Origin: Chelydra serpentina
Lineage: Eukaryota; Chordata; Testudines; Chelydridae
DNA length: 64,000 bases
NCBI GenBank assembly: GCA_037349315.1
Contig: JBAIAC010000001.1
Coordinates: forward strand, 3,100,001-3,164,000
Reading direction: 5' to 3'
The position numbers were made by a program, and so were the translations under genes. The notes under the pieces were generated by a model that had not been told where the DNA came from, searched no databases, and saw nothing but the letters and a program-made list of their open reading frames with translations. Below are positions 46,284 through 57,618 of this stretch, one piece after another. Position 1 is the first letter of the stretch. Each line of letters starts with the position of its first letter.

Positions 46284-47754
46284 TTTAATTAGTCTTTAAC
46301 TCCCCAATGAAATTATAAAAGCCTGGGCTAAAGTCCTGATTCAAGCCTGGCTCCCAAACACAGAGAAATTCTAGATGGTAAAATTTTTGCATTTACATTT
46401 AACTCCTCTTGCCAGCCCCATCTAGCAGATCTTGATGTATTTTAAGCAGTGAACATTGACTCAAGGCTGCTTGAGGCTTTGAATCATTAGACTGTCTCCA
46501 AAAGGTCCTCCCAAAAGAAACCTGCTCTAGTGAAACGCCAGTATCAGTGTGGATGGCACAAATGCTCAGTGATTTCTGATGATTACCCAAAACGTGTTGA
46601 ATCATGACACTGCACCCACCGGTTGCACTGGGGGAAGTTCGGCAGAGCACCACCCCAGCTGGCACGACTGGAAACATTATGCTTAAGAAAAATATAACAC
46701 CTCCAGCAGAGGAGTGGGACAGCAACCACAGCTATGCCCTTTGAACGGTTACAGCATGGCCCTGCCTCTCATTCAGGATCTTTAGTGCTGGGGGTGGGAA
46801 GGGGCCACTACTTCATCCTGCCATTTTCCTCCCACTTTAGGGAGTCACCATTCCACTCATCTAGTCCTTGCACTCCAGCGGGTGCGAGCTCTAGAAATGG
46901 GCCTGGCGACTGCGGAGTCTTTGCACCCTCCTTTCCCCTTTGTGTATCCATGCAGGGCTGGGCGCAATCTAGTCTAAACAGCATCTAGTGGAGGATAGGG
47001 ATACTGTTTTCAAGGACATGTAGTCAGTATGTGTAACTCTAAATAATCTGAGGCTCTAACATGGTCAATAAGAACAATTGTTTTTACAAATTAGGGATTT
47101 CTCTTCATGGGTATCCTCAAATCAAATTTCAATTATATTAGATGTAGGTATTTTCACCCACTGGCTGCCTTCCATGTTTAAATTCTAATGAATGAGGTGG
47201 GAGGATTTTATTTCTCCCTTAGCTGGTCTCTGGATGCCTGTTGCTTACAGACAGTTTCCATACAGCCATTCTTTTGTCATGGGTCCTGTATTATTTTGAC
47301 ACAGCAGCATATGAAACAATGACAAATAGACTGCCTAAAACAAATGGATGAAAGAAGCAGATGTCTGGGGAGACCAGCTTTCTATACCGTGCAAAACTGC
47401 AGATGGTGAAATACACTGATAAGGACATGTATGGTATCACCCTGCCACTGATCATGGCAATAGGGCGTTTATCGTTTTCACTTGGTATGATGAGTGACAG
47501 ACATAAACAAAACAACACAATGCATGGTAGCATGGAAATATAGGATGAGCATATGAAAAGTGAGGTGTAGAAATATGATAGGTGGTTTTGGACCTATTAT
47601 GCCACTCACATAATAATATACTAGGCAAAAAATAGGAGGTCAGATGGGCCAGTGTGGACTGTATGACCCCCTTTTTGTATACTTTGAAAACAGCAAATGT
47701 AAAGCTGTTCCCATTTCCATTCTGAAAGACTGGACCTAACAGAAACTGGGGAGA
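46284..47754. other. No gene recognised
   Basis: No coding similarity or clean repeat boundary found. Confidence 0.4.
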
Positions 47755-47762
47755 CTTGCATG

Positions 47763-47926
47763 CACTGTTCCCTCTAAGCTGTGCGCGTGTGCACACGCAC
47801 ACAGTGAAACACCGCACTCACAAAAATTTGCACAGAAGAAATTTTTTGTGCACATGGCCTGTCAAAAATTTGCACAGAAGAAATTTTTTTGTGCACACAG
47901 CCTGTCAAAAATTAGAGGGAACATTG
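47763..47926. mobile_element. 164-bp hAT-type MITE, GTTCCCTCTAA family
   Basis: The terminal repeats CACTGTTCCCTCTAA and TTAGAGGGAACATTG are flanked by the perfect 8-bp duplication CTTGCATG (47755-47762 and 47927-47934). Internally, the block AAAAATTTGCACAGAAGAAA followed by TTTTTTGTGCACA-GGCCTGTC-type sequence is present twice in tandem. Confidence 0.92.
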
Positions 47927-48289
47927 CTTGCATGGTTACCTGATTGGTGGAGATTTTCTGTGAAATACCAAAGGAAGGCTAACCTCCTAAAAAAATCTAG
48001 AGATTGCTAAAGAGGTCTGCGGAGGAACGCTGGACACTTGTCATCAATGTCTTTCATAGTTAGAGCTCTGCAAGGATGATTGAAAAATATCATTCTCGTA
48101 TGGCTACTGAAAGAACCCTAGACACACTAAGGTAAATATCAAATGAATTCAAGTCAGTGGTGTTGCAAAGTTGTATATGAGAGCGGAACTTGGTTCAGAC
48201 TGTCGCATTAGCATTATGGACCAAATTCTGCTCTGAATTATGTGGTGTCAGTGGAGGTCATTGCTGAGCCTGAAATGCTCAGTATAGTT

Positions 48290-48600
48290 CAGGGGTTGGC
48301 AACCTTTCAGAAGTGGTGTGCCGAGTCTTCATTTATTCACTCTAATTTAAGGTTTCGCGTGCCAGTAATACATTTTAACATTTTTAGAAGGTCTCTTTCT
48401 ATAAGTCTTTAATATATAACTAAACTATTCTTGTATGTAAAGTAAATAAGGTTTTTTAAATGTTTAAGAAGCTTCATTTAAAATTAAATTAAAATGCAGA
48501 GCCCCCCGGACCCAGTGGCCAGGACCCGGACAGTGTGAGTGCCACTGAAAATCAGCTCACATACCGCCTTTGGCACACGTACCATAGGTTGCCTACCCCG
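48290..48600. mobile_element. 311-bp hAT-type MITE
   Basis: It begins CAGGGGTTGGCAACCTTTCA and ends CATAGGTTGCCTACCCCG, inverted ends. They are flanked by the perfect 8-bp duplication GTATAGTT (48282-48289 and 48601-48608). The interior AAGGTTTCGCGTGCCAGTAA is a widespread turtle repeat. No coding capacity. Confidence 0.9.
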
Positions 48601-48608
48601 GTATAGTT

Positions 48609-49850
48609 GCTGAAATAGTATAAAGTATACATGTGGAGGTGTGCGTCTTTGTATTTAATCTGAGATTTGCAAATATTGTTTTCTAAAATGTTACAGAATT
48701 CTCCTTGAGAATTCAGTCTGTTCACAGTGTATGCATTTCACATTCGCAGGTTTATATTGACTTGACAGTTAATTTCAAACTTATGTATCCTAGGGAGTTT
48801 TGTGGTCCCATAAGAAAATGCTCACAAAACTATTAAAGTAAGTATCCTGTTGAGAAATAATTAATGTGCAGTTAGTCTAGGTGATTCCAAAGAGGCACAA
48901 ACTTTTCAAGTTGGAAATACTTGAAGTTCCAAATAATACAATTCTTGCAGCACATGCGTTAGCAAAAGTGATTAAATGGCATTGGATCAGAATGGTGCTT
49001 AACAGTGCCCTCAGGCCATTGCTGAGAGAAGTGAAAAAACTGGGGAAAGATTGAACAAAGAAAGCTCTATTTAAAAATAAAAATACCTGCTGCTTAACCC
49101 AAGAAGTCTTCTGATATCAACATGAAAGGGAAGCATAAGAGATAGTAGGCCACTATAGCCGGTAGCAGAATTGTTACACCACAACTGTAGATAGGTCAAT
49201 CTGGGGGTTGGGAGAAGGTTCCATGGTAGAACCACCACAGGATATAGTCCTTAAGGTCAGAGCTGAGGGCATGGCAGAGAAAATCTCTTCACTATTTTCA
49301 AAGTTGTATTGTAAAGGAAAAGTACAAGCGGATGGGAGGAGTGAATCCTGTTAAGCAAAGGTGCTAAAGAAATCTAACCCCTCTAGATGGTAAGCTTTTT
49401 AAAGCATCCAGTTTTATGCATGTGGTAGAAGCTATGTATGTAGCAAAATCATGTGTCATGCTAGGGTAGAGGTATGCAGTCTGGAAGAGTAGCTTTGGTT
49501 AGGAATACAGCTGGGTGGAAAACCTTTCACTTATTATAAATTCCTTCAGGTAGGGACCGTGGCCTAAATTGTCCAAAGTGACTAGTGCCCAATCTAAGAC
49601 TCCTTTCAATTACCTTATTTTTTTTTTCAAAAGTACTGAGGTATCCCTCTGACTGGAAACCCTGGAATGTTGGTAGTATTCTGATAGAACACACCAAGTG
49701 ACAGAGAACAGTGCATCACTGTGTCCAGGGACAAAACTATGTTGCTGGCGGTCTTGCAGATATAGAACTGGCTTCTACCAGAGATTAGGCTGGGACTGAG
49801 TCTTGCCTGCTTCATGGCACATAGCTGGATGAAATGCAGCTCTCTGATAT
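48609..49850. other. No gene recognised
   Basis: No coding similarity or repeat boundary found. A short poly-T run lies at 49619-49628. Confidence 0.4.
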
Positions 49851-49859
49851 GTTCATAAT

Positions 49860-50294
49860 CATAGGCGCCGACTTTAGTCGGCACCGGTGGGTGCCCCGGC
49901 CCCGCCCCAACTCCACCCCCAGCCCTTCCTCAACTCCCCGCCCCAGCCTCCTCCCCCAGGCACACTGCATCCCCCCCCCTCCCCCCCCCCGCCCGGCTTG
50001 CAAGCCGGTGGGATGGGGAAAGAAGCAGCAGAGTACTCACCGGGCCCGGCAGCTCCCTGCCAGCCCCCTCGTGCCCAGCTCACCTCTCCACCTTGGCCTC
50101 TCCGCCTCCCAAAGCCGCTTTTCCTGGCTCCAGCTGGTCGGTGGTGGCGCACCGCATGCCTGGGGCAGTGCCTCGGGGGAGGGATATGGGGAGGAGGCGG
50201 AGCTGGTGGGGAGCTGCCAGTGGGTGCTCTGCACCCACCAATTTTTCCCCATGGGTGCTCCAGCCCCGGAGCACCCACGGAGTCGGCGCCTATG
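49860..50294. mobile_element. 435-bp GC-rich hAT-type MITE
   Basis: The inverted ends CATAGGCGCCGACT and AGTCGGCGCCTATG are flanked by the perfect 8-bp duplication TTCATAAT (49852-49859 and 50295-50302). The subterminal GGTGGGTGC and GGAGCACCCAC are also inverted. The long proline- and glycine-rich frames on both strands come from its composition, not from a gene. Confidence 0.92.
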
Positions 50295-50884
50295 TTCATA
50301 ATGGATGCTCTGGGCCCCACCCCTCTTGAGGTTTGACCCTTCTATTAAGGGACTATGAAATAGGAGAAGAGTCAGGAGTCCTATATCCCTACTAAGGGAT
50401 AACTTGTACAGGAAAAGATTTGTGTGAGTACCCAGATTCTATGGCAATGAGTGAAAGTACTGTGAAAAATCAGGTCCTATGTTTCTCAAATTGGGTACAA
50501 AATTAGTGAACCTTACGCCAAGGTTACACTTGCAGCTATACAGTGCTGTGAGTTAAACCCGTCTTCGTACAGCCGAGTAGGGAAAGCGCTGCAGTCTATC
50601 CACACTGACAGCTGACAGCGCACTGTCGCGGCCACATTTGCGGCACTTGCAGCGGCATTGGGAGCGATGCATTATGGGCAGGTATCCCACAGAACACCTC
50701 TTTCCATTCTGGCGCTGTGAGTTGTGGGAAGGGGGCGTGGGGTGCGGTGCATTCTGGGTCCTGTTCCAATGCCCCATGATGCATCGCTTCGCATCCCAGC
50801 AATCCCTGTGTTTCCATCCACATTTGGTGCCATCTTTCAATGGTTTCTTTGCACCAATCTGTGTTCTGTTTCGGTCAGCGGGAA

Positions 50885-52100
50885 ATGGACCCCGAACTGT
50901 TGAGGAAAATGCTGACGAGTCTCGCCAGCACGTCACGTTTGGCAGTCGAGCTATTCCTTAAGATCCAAACTGACAGCGAGGAGTCCGACGATGATATCGA
51001 GTCATGTAACGCATACGACACGAACTTGCTTGTGGCATTCATGGACATGCTGTGCACCATGGAATGCCACTTTTGGTCTCAGGAAAGCAGCACAGAGTGG
51101 TGGGATCACATCGTCATGCAAGTCTGGGATGACGAGCAGTGGGTGCAGAACTTTCAGATGAGAAAAGCCACTTTCATGGGACTGTGTGAGGAGCTCACCC
51201 CCACCCTGCCGCACAAGGACACGAAATTGAGAGCTGCCCTGACGGTGGAGAAGCGGGTGGCTATTGTAATCTGGAAGCTTGCAACTCCTGACTGCTATCG
51301 ATTGGTCGTGAACTAGTTTGGAGTGGGAAAGTCAACCATTGGAATCGTGCTGATGCAAGTTTGCAGGGCCAGTAATCGCATCCTGCTCAGAAGAACCGTG
51401 AGTCCGGGTAACGTGCAGGACATTGTGGCTGGCTTTGAACAAATGGGTTTCCCTAACTGCGGAGGGGCGATAGATGGGACGCATATTCCTATTCTGGCAC
51501 CAAACCACCTAGCATCCGAGTACATTAATCAAAAGGGGTATTTCTCCATGGTTCTCCAGGCACTTGTGGATCACCGTGGGCATTTCATTGACATTAACGC
51601 AGGCTGGCCCGGAAAGGTGCATGACGCATGCATCTTTTGGAACACTGCCCTGTTCCGGAAGATGCAGGCCGGGACTTTTTTCCCAGACGGGAAGATCACG
51701 GTAGGGGAAATCGAAATGCCCATTGTGATCTTTGGAGCCCCCGCTTACCCTTTAATGCCGTGGCTCATGAAACCCTACACAGGGAGCCTTGACACCAGCA
51801 AGGAACGGTTCAACTACAGGCTGAGCTGGTGCCAAATGACTGTGGAGTGTGCTTTTGACCGTTTAAAGTGCTGCTGGTGATCTCTATATGGGAAGTTGGA
51901 CTTGGCCGAACACAGCATCCCCGTGGAATATTTGTGAAGGGAAGGGTGAAATGTTAACTCAGGCATGGACCTCCGAGGTTCAACACCTGGAGGCTGAATT
52001 TGCACAGCCAGAGAGCAGGGCTAGTAGAGGGGCCCAGCGTGGGGCTGCAAGGATTAGGGATGGCTTCAGGGAGCAATTTGAGGCTGAAAACTATCAGTAA
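50885..52100 (+). pseudogene. Harbinger DDE transposase, nearly complete
   Basis: ATG 50885 starts MDPELLRKML. An acidic SEESDDDIES stretch precedes WWDHIVMQVWDDE. The helix-turn-helix region (KLATPDCYRLVVN, FGVGKSTIG) is interrupted by a single TAG at 51314-51316, where copy 1 has Gln (NQFGVGKST). In the next open stretch all three catalytic residues are present: Asp in AIDGTHIP (51473), Asp in GWPGKVHDA (51623), Glu in TVECAFDRLK (51845). The usual GDPAYPL reads GAPAYPL. A TGA at 51878-51880 and a frame change precede the C-terminal tail (ICEGKGEM, AWTSEVQHLEAEFAQPE) in the 51888-52100 frame. It is younger than the copy at 22389 but inactive as it stands. Confidence 0.88.
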
Positions 52101-52241
52101 TGTCTGTTGCCCTGCACGGCACTGAAGTGAAGTGCTTTCAATGTTATTAGGACTATCTTTGTTAAGCTGATTTGTGATTGCTAAGTTGACTTGTGTTGCC
52201 TGTTTCTTTCCTGGGCTAAGGTATCTTTTACTTTATGCAAT

Positions 52242-52279
52242 AATAAAGACTGTTTTCAAATCCAAAGAATCCATTTATT
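52242..52279. promoter_or_regulatory. Convergent polyadenylation signals, Harbinger copy 2
   Basis: AATAAA at 52242-52247 ends the + strand transposase. TTTATT at 52274-52279 (AATAAA on minus) ends ORF1. The gap of 26 bp equals that in copy 1. Confidence 0.6.
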
Positions 52280-53709
52280 GAAGAGAAAATACATGTATTA
52301 AAGAAACACAACTGCTTGGGAAACAGAAAGGGCAATGGGGTGGGATGGGGAATGGTTCAAATCACAGATTATGGTATGTCCTGCTCTCATACTCGGCCTT
52401 CCTCTCTGGAGTACTGTGCAGTGAGTGATGCACTTCAGGATGTCTATAATTGCGGATGGGGGTTGAGTGCAGTGGGTAAGGGTCATAGTTTCCAGGGCTG
52501 GGTGGTGAAGCTACAGGTGTTGGAGGCAGCTGGTGTGGGCGATAAGAACCTGGATGTTGGGGGAAGTGGGCAGGAGGTGACATGGGGGCACAAGGCAAAG
52601 AGTTTTGGGACAATGGCTGCAGGGGGAGGGGGGACGGTATTGCTCCGCCTGCATGGCAACGAGCACCTGGATCGAGTCCACTTGGCGCGCCATGATGCTA
52701 ATCAGGAGCTGCATGCTTTGCCACCGGTGCGCTGCGTTTTCCTGGCGGATCCTGCTTTCGCTCTCCCTCCAGTCCTGAGCTTTTTGATTCTCTTTAAGAG
52801 ATTGACTCATAACTTCCTGCAGCATGTCTTCTTTCGTTCTTCTGGGCCTCTTCCTGAGTCTTTGCAGTCTCTCAGCCGGTGATAAGATGGACGGCTGAGA
52901 TCTCAAGGTTGCATCTGTGAAGGCAAAATGCAACACTTAACAGAGGAAGCATTGTTTTATGCCAGACAGAGCAATGATTCCCCCACACTTGAGGAGGGCA
53001 CACACAGTCTACGCAACAGCATAATTTTCCCGTCCCAAACAGAGCGCACAGAACCCACGGGAGCCCCAAAATGGTGAGTAAGCACAGGGTCAAGGGGGAC
53101 TGATTGTTTCACGGATGTACTGTCCGACCGGTTTCTGTGCCTTGGGGAGAGCCAACAGCTGCAGGGGGAACCTACACTGAACACTGTTCCCACATTTTCC
53201 ACAGGAGTTCGTCCTGGAAGATATCTCGCTGCTGAGGGTGACCAGGGAAGCAAGGGAGGGTCTTCTACTGCAATGCGACCAGGGAGCTTTGCGAACAGGA
53301 GCTGCAAACAGGGGAGTTTGAGAGGGAGTTTGGAAGGGGAGTGCGAAGGGGGCAAGCTATCCTTGCCATTTCTAACTCCTTTAACCCAAACTAAAGGCAG
53401 AGGCAGAGCAACCAGGGGGCTGCAGACGGGGGAGTGAGTATCTGTTGAGGGGACAGTTTGGCAGTTTGACCGTGTGCTTGATTGTTTGATTGCCTGTTTG
53501 AATAGTGTGAATTGGGAGTCCTTTGTTCCAGGCTCTTCTAAAAAGACAGTCAGTCAGCTGCAAACCAGCTGAGCAGCGAATAGCAGAGAAGCAAACAGGT
53601 GGAGTTAGCCTGGGAGTTTGCCTGGAGAGAGCCTACTGCGGCATCCCCCTTGCAGGTTTCCCTGAGTAGCTTCTGCCACAAGTGAGGAAACTCTTCGAAG
53701 GAAGGGACT

Positions 53710-54723
53710 ATGGATGCTGAGCGATCCGCTGTCGTGACCTGCACAGGATGTGCCATGTTTGTCTTTCTTCCACAGGATAGAAGCGACTTTGTCTATACAA
53801 AGTGCAAGCTGATCTCCATATTGGAGGAGAAGATTCAAGGTCTGGAGAAACGAGTATCAACCCTGCGTTCCACAAAAGAAAATGAGGAGTTCCTGGATAG
53901 ACTTCAGGATAGGCTTCAGCGGGCACAGTGTTCTGAGGATTCAGAGCAGGCTACGCAGCGGGGACAGGAGGCCAGTGAGGATAATTGGCGGCATGTGACC
54001 TCCAGAATAGGAAAGAGTATGAGACAAGTCCATGTACCAGAAACGCATATTCAGATGAGCAACCGTTTTCATGTTCTCTCCACAGGTACTAGTGCAGAGA
54101 GTGGAGTGAATGATACATCTGAGGGAACAGAGCAGAAGGAGACTCCACTGACTGGAAGGCATGAGATGCACAGTCCTAGGGATGGGGGTTCCATGACCAC
54201 CACTCCCAAGAGGAGGAGGAGGGTGGTGGTGGTTGGGGACTCTCTCCTCAGGGGGACTGAGTCATCTGACTGCCGCCCTGACCGGGAAAACCGAGACGTG
54301 TGCTGCTTGCCAGGGGCTAGGATTCATGATGTGACAGAGAGACTGCCGAGACCCATCAATCCCTCAGATCGCTACCCCTTCCTGCTTCTCCACGTGGGCA
54401 CCAACGATACTGCCAAGAATGACCTTGAGCGTATTACTGCAGACTATGTGGCTCTGGGAAGAAGGATAAAGGAGTTTGAGGCGCAAGTGGTGTTCTCGTC
54501 CATTCTCCCTGTGGCAGGAAAAGGCCGGGGTAGAGACCGTCGAATCGTGGAAGTCAATGAATGGCTACGCAGATGGTGTCAGAGAGAAGGGTTTGGATTC
54601 TTTGACCATGGGATGGTGTTCCAAGAAGAAGGAGTGCTAGGCAGAGATGGGCTCCACCTGACGAAGAGAGGGAAGATCATCTTTGGAAGCAGACTGGCTA
54701 ACCCTAGTGAGGAGGGCTTTTAA
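53710..54723 (+). CDS. CR1 ORF1, esterase-domain protein, open
   Basis: 337 codons from ATG 53710 with no stops. The N-terminus has Cys11-x-x-Cys14 and Cys32, but the fourth cysteine of the usual zinc-finger-like motif is Tyr29 (FVYTKC, against FVCMKC in the copy at 29530). Residues about 34-75 look like a coiled coil (LEEKIQGLEKRVSTL). A basic RRRRVVVVGDSLL leads into an SGNH/GDSL-type esterase domain with Ser178 in GDS, GTND at 230-233 and Asp313/His316 in RDGLHLT. In CR1 elements ORF1 protein is thought to bind RNA and self-associate. Whether this copy is transcribed is unknown. ORF2 follows about 50 bp downstream in a different frame. Confidence 0.9.
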   Translation: MDAERSAVVTCTGCAMFVFLPQDRSDFVYTKCKLISILEEKIQGLEKRVSTLRSTKENEEFLDRLQDRLQRAQCSEDSEQATQRGQEASEDNWRHVTSRIGKSMRQVHVPETHIQMSNRFHVLSTGTSAESGVNDTSEGTEQKETPLTGRHEMHSPRDGGSMTTTPKRRRRVVVVGDSLLRGTESSDCRPDRENRDVCCLPGARIHDVTERLPRPINPSDRYPFLLLHVGTNDTAKNDLERITADYVALGRRIKEFEAQVVFSSILPVAGKGRGRDRRIVEVNEWLRRWCQREGFGFFDHGMVFQEEGVLGRDGLHLTKRGKIIFGSRLANPSEEGF

Positions 54724-54771
54724 CTAGGTTCACCGGGGGAAGGAGACCAAAGCCCCGAGGTAAGTGGGGAA

Positions 54772-57618
54772 GTGGGATACCGGGAGGAAGCACAAGTAGG
54801 TGAGTGCAAGAGGGGAGGGCTCTTGCCCCATACTGGGACAGCAGGACAATTGGTGAGTTATCTTAAATGCCTATACACAAATGCAAGAAGCCTGGGGAAC
54901 AAGCAGGGAGAACTGGAAGTCCTGGCACAGTCAAGGAATTATGATGTAATTGGAATAACAGAGACTTGGTGGGATAACTCACACGATTGGAGTACTGTCA
55001 TGGATGGATATAAACTGTTCAGGAAGGATAGGCAGGGCAGAAAAGGTGGGGGAGTTGCGTTGTATGTAAGAGAGCAGTATGACTGCTCAGAGCTCCAGTA
55101 TGAAACTGCAGAAAAACCTGAGAGTCTCTGGATTAAATTGAGAAGTGTGAGCAACAAGGGTAATGTCGTGGTGGGAGTCTGCTACAGACCACCAGACCAG
55201 GGGGATGAGGTGGACGAGGCTTTCTTCCAGCAACTAACAGAAGTTACTAGATCACAGGCCCTGGTTCTCATGGGTGACTTTAATCACCCCGACATCTGCT
55301 GGGAGAGCAATACAGCGGTCCACAGACAATCCAGGAAGTTTTTGGAAAGTGTAGGGGACAATTTCCTGGTGCAAGTGCTGGAGGAACCAACTAGGGGAAA
55401 AGCTCTTCTTGACCTGCTGCTCACAAACAGGGAGCAAATAGTAGAGGAAGCAATAGTGGATGGGAACCTGGGAGGCAGTGACCATGAGATGGTTGATTTC
55501 AGGATCCTGACACAAGGAAGAAAGGAGAGCAGTAGAATACAGAGCCTGGACTTCAGAAAAGCAGACTTTGACTCCCTCAGGGAACTGATGGGCAAGGTCC
55601 CCTGGGAGAATAACATGAGGGGGAAAGGAGTCAAGGAAAGCTGGCTGTATTTTAAAGAATCCTTATTGAGGTTGCAGGAACAAACCATCCTGATGTGTAG
55701 AAAGAAAAGTAAATATGGCAGGCGACCAGCTTGGTTTAACAGTGAAATCCTTGCTCGTCTTAAACACAAAAAAGCAGCTTACAAGAAGTGGAAGATTGGA
55801 CAAATGACCAGGGAGGAGTATAAAAATATTGTTCAGGCATGCAGGAGTGAAATTAGGAAGGCCAAATCACACTTGGAGTTTCAGCTAGCCGGAGATGTTA
55901 GGAGTAACAAGAAGGGTTTCTTCAGGTATGTGAGCAACAAGAAGAAAGTCAAGGAAAGTGTGGGCCCCTTGCTGAATGAGGGAGGGAACCTAGTGACAGA
56001 GGATGTGGAGAAAGCTAGTGTCCTCAATGCTTTTTTTGCCTCTGTCTTCACAGACAAGGTCAGCTCCCAGGCGGCTGCACTCCGCAGCACGGTATGGGGA
56101 GGAGGTGACCAGCCCTCTGTGGAGAAAGAAGTAGTTCGGGACTATTTAGAAAAGCTGGACGAACACAAGTCCATGGGGCCGGATGCACTGCATCCGAGGG
56201 TGCTAAAGGAGTTGGCCGATGTGATTGCAGAGCCATTGGCCATTATCTTTGACAAATCATGGCAATCAGGGGAGGTCACAGATGACTGGAAAAAAGCTAA
56301 TGTAGTGCCCATCTTTAAAAAAGGGAAGAAGGAAGATCCGGGGAACTACAGGCCAGTCAGTCTCACCTCAGTCCCTGGAAAAAGCATGGAACAGGTCCTC
56401 AAAGAATCAATTCTGAACCACTTAAAGGAGGGGAAAGTGATCAGGAACAGTCAGCATGGATTCACCAAGGGAAAGTCATGCCTGACTAACCTAATTGCCT
56501 TCTATGATGAGATAACTGGCTCTGTGGATGAGGGGAAAGCAGTGGATGTGCTATTTCTTGACTTTAGCAAAGCTTTTGATACAGTCTCCCACAGTGTTCT
56601 TGCCAGCAAGTTAAAGAAGTATGGGCTGGATGAATGGATGTTAAGGTGGATAGAAAACTAGCTGGATGGTCGTGCTCAACGGGTAGTGATCAATGGCTCC
56701 ATGTCTAGTTGGCAGCCGGTATCAAGCGGAGTGCCCCAAGGGTCGGTGCTGGGGCCGGTTTTGTTCAATATCTTCATCAACGACCTGGAGGATGGTGTGG
56801 ACTGCACCCTTAGCAAGTTTGCAGATGACACGAAACTGGGAGGAGTGGTTGATACGTTGGAGGGTAGGGACAGGATACAGAGGGACCTAGACAAATTAGA
56901 GGATTGGGCCAAAAGAAATATGATGAGGTTCAACAAGGACAAGTGCAGAGTCCTGCACTTAGGACGGAAGAATCCCATGCACTGCTACAGACTAGGGACC
57001 GAATGGCTGGGCAGCAGTTCTGCAGAAAAAGACTTAGGGGTTACAGTGGACGAAAAGCTGAATGAGTCAACAGTGTGCCCTTGTTGCCAAGAAGGCTAAC
57101 GGCATTTTGGGCTCTATAAGTAGGGGCATTTCCAGCAGATCGAGGGACGTGATTATTCCCCTCTATTCGGCACTGGTGAGGCCTCATTTGGAGTACTGTG
57201 TCCAGTTTTGGGCCCCACACTACAAGAAGGATGTGGATAAATTGGAAAGAGTCCAACGGAGGGCAACCAAAATGATTAGGGGGCTGGAGCACATGACTTA
57301 TGAGGAGAGGCTGAGGGAACTGGGATTGTTTAGCCTGCAGAAGAGAAGAGTGAGGGGGATTTGGTAGCTGCTTTCAACTACCTAAAAGGGGGTTCCAAAG
57401 AGGATGGATCTAGACTGTTCTCAGTGGTCGAAGATGACAGAACAAGGAGTAATGGTCTCAAGTTGCAGAGGGGGAGGTTTAGGTTGGATATTAGGAAAAA
57501 CTTTTTCACTAGTAGGGTGGTGAAGCACTGGAATGGGTTACCTAGGGAGGTGGTGGAATCTCCTTCCTTAGAGGTTTTTAAGGTTAGGCTTGACAAAGCC
57601 CTGGCTGGGATGATCTAG
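54772..57618 (+). pseudogene. CR1 ORF2, endonuclease-reverse transcriptase, one stop and two frameshifts
   Basis: The first open block (to TAG 56659-56661) holds a complete APE-type endonuclease: NARS (Asn37), ITETWW (Glu64), CYRPP, MGDFNHPD (Asp169, Asn171) and SDHEM (Asp237, His238). It then holds the reverse-transcriptase start: VTDDWKKANVVPIFKKG, NYRPVSLTSVPGK, HGFTKGKSCLTNLI, LDFSKAFDTVSH. The frame continues after the stop with [12 protein letters not shown] and FADDTKLGG (about 56818-56841). A 2-bp deletion near 57062 and a 1-bp deletion near 57354 shift the rest, which ends [14 protein letters not shown] ... stop 57616-57618. No ATG precedes the endonuclease in this frame, so the true start is uncertain. 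Few lesions imply a recent insertion. Confidence 0.9.

Noticed and set aside
49834..50336. Overlapping 148-155-codon frames on both strands
   Set aside because: They span a complete hAT-type MITE with exact target duplication.
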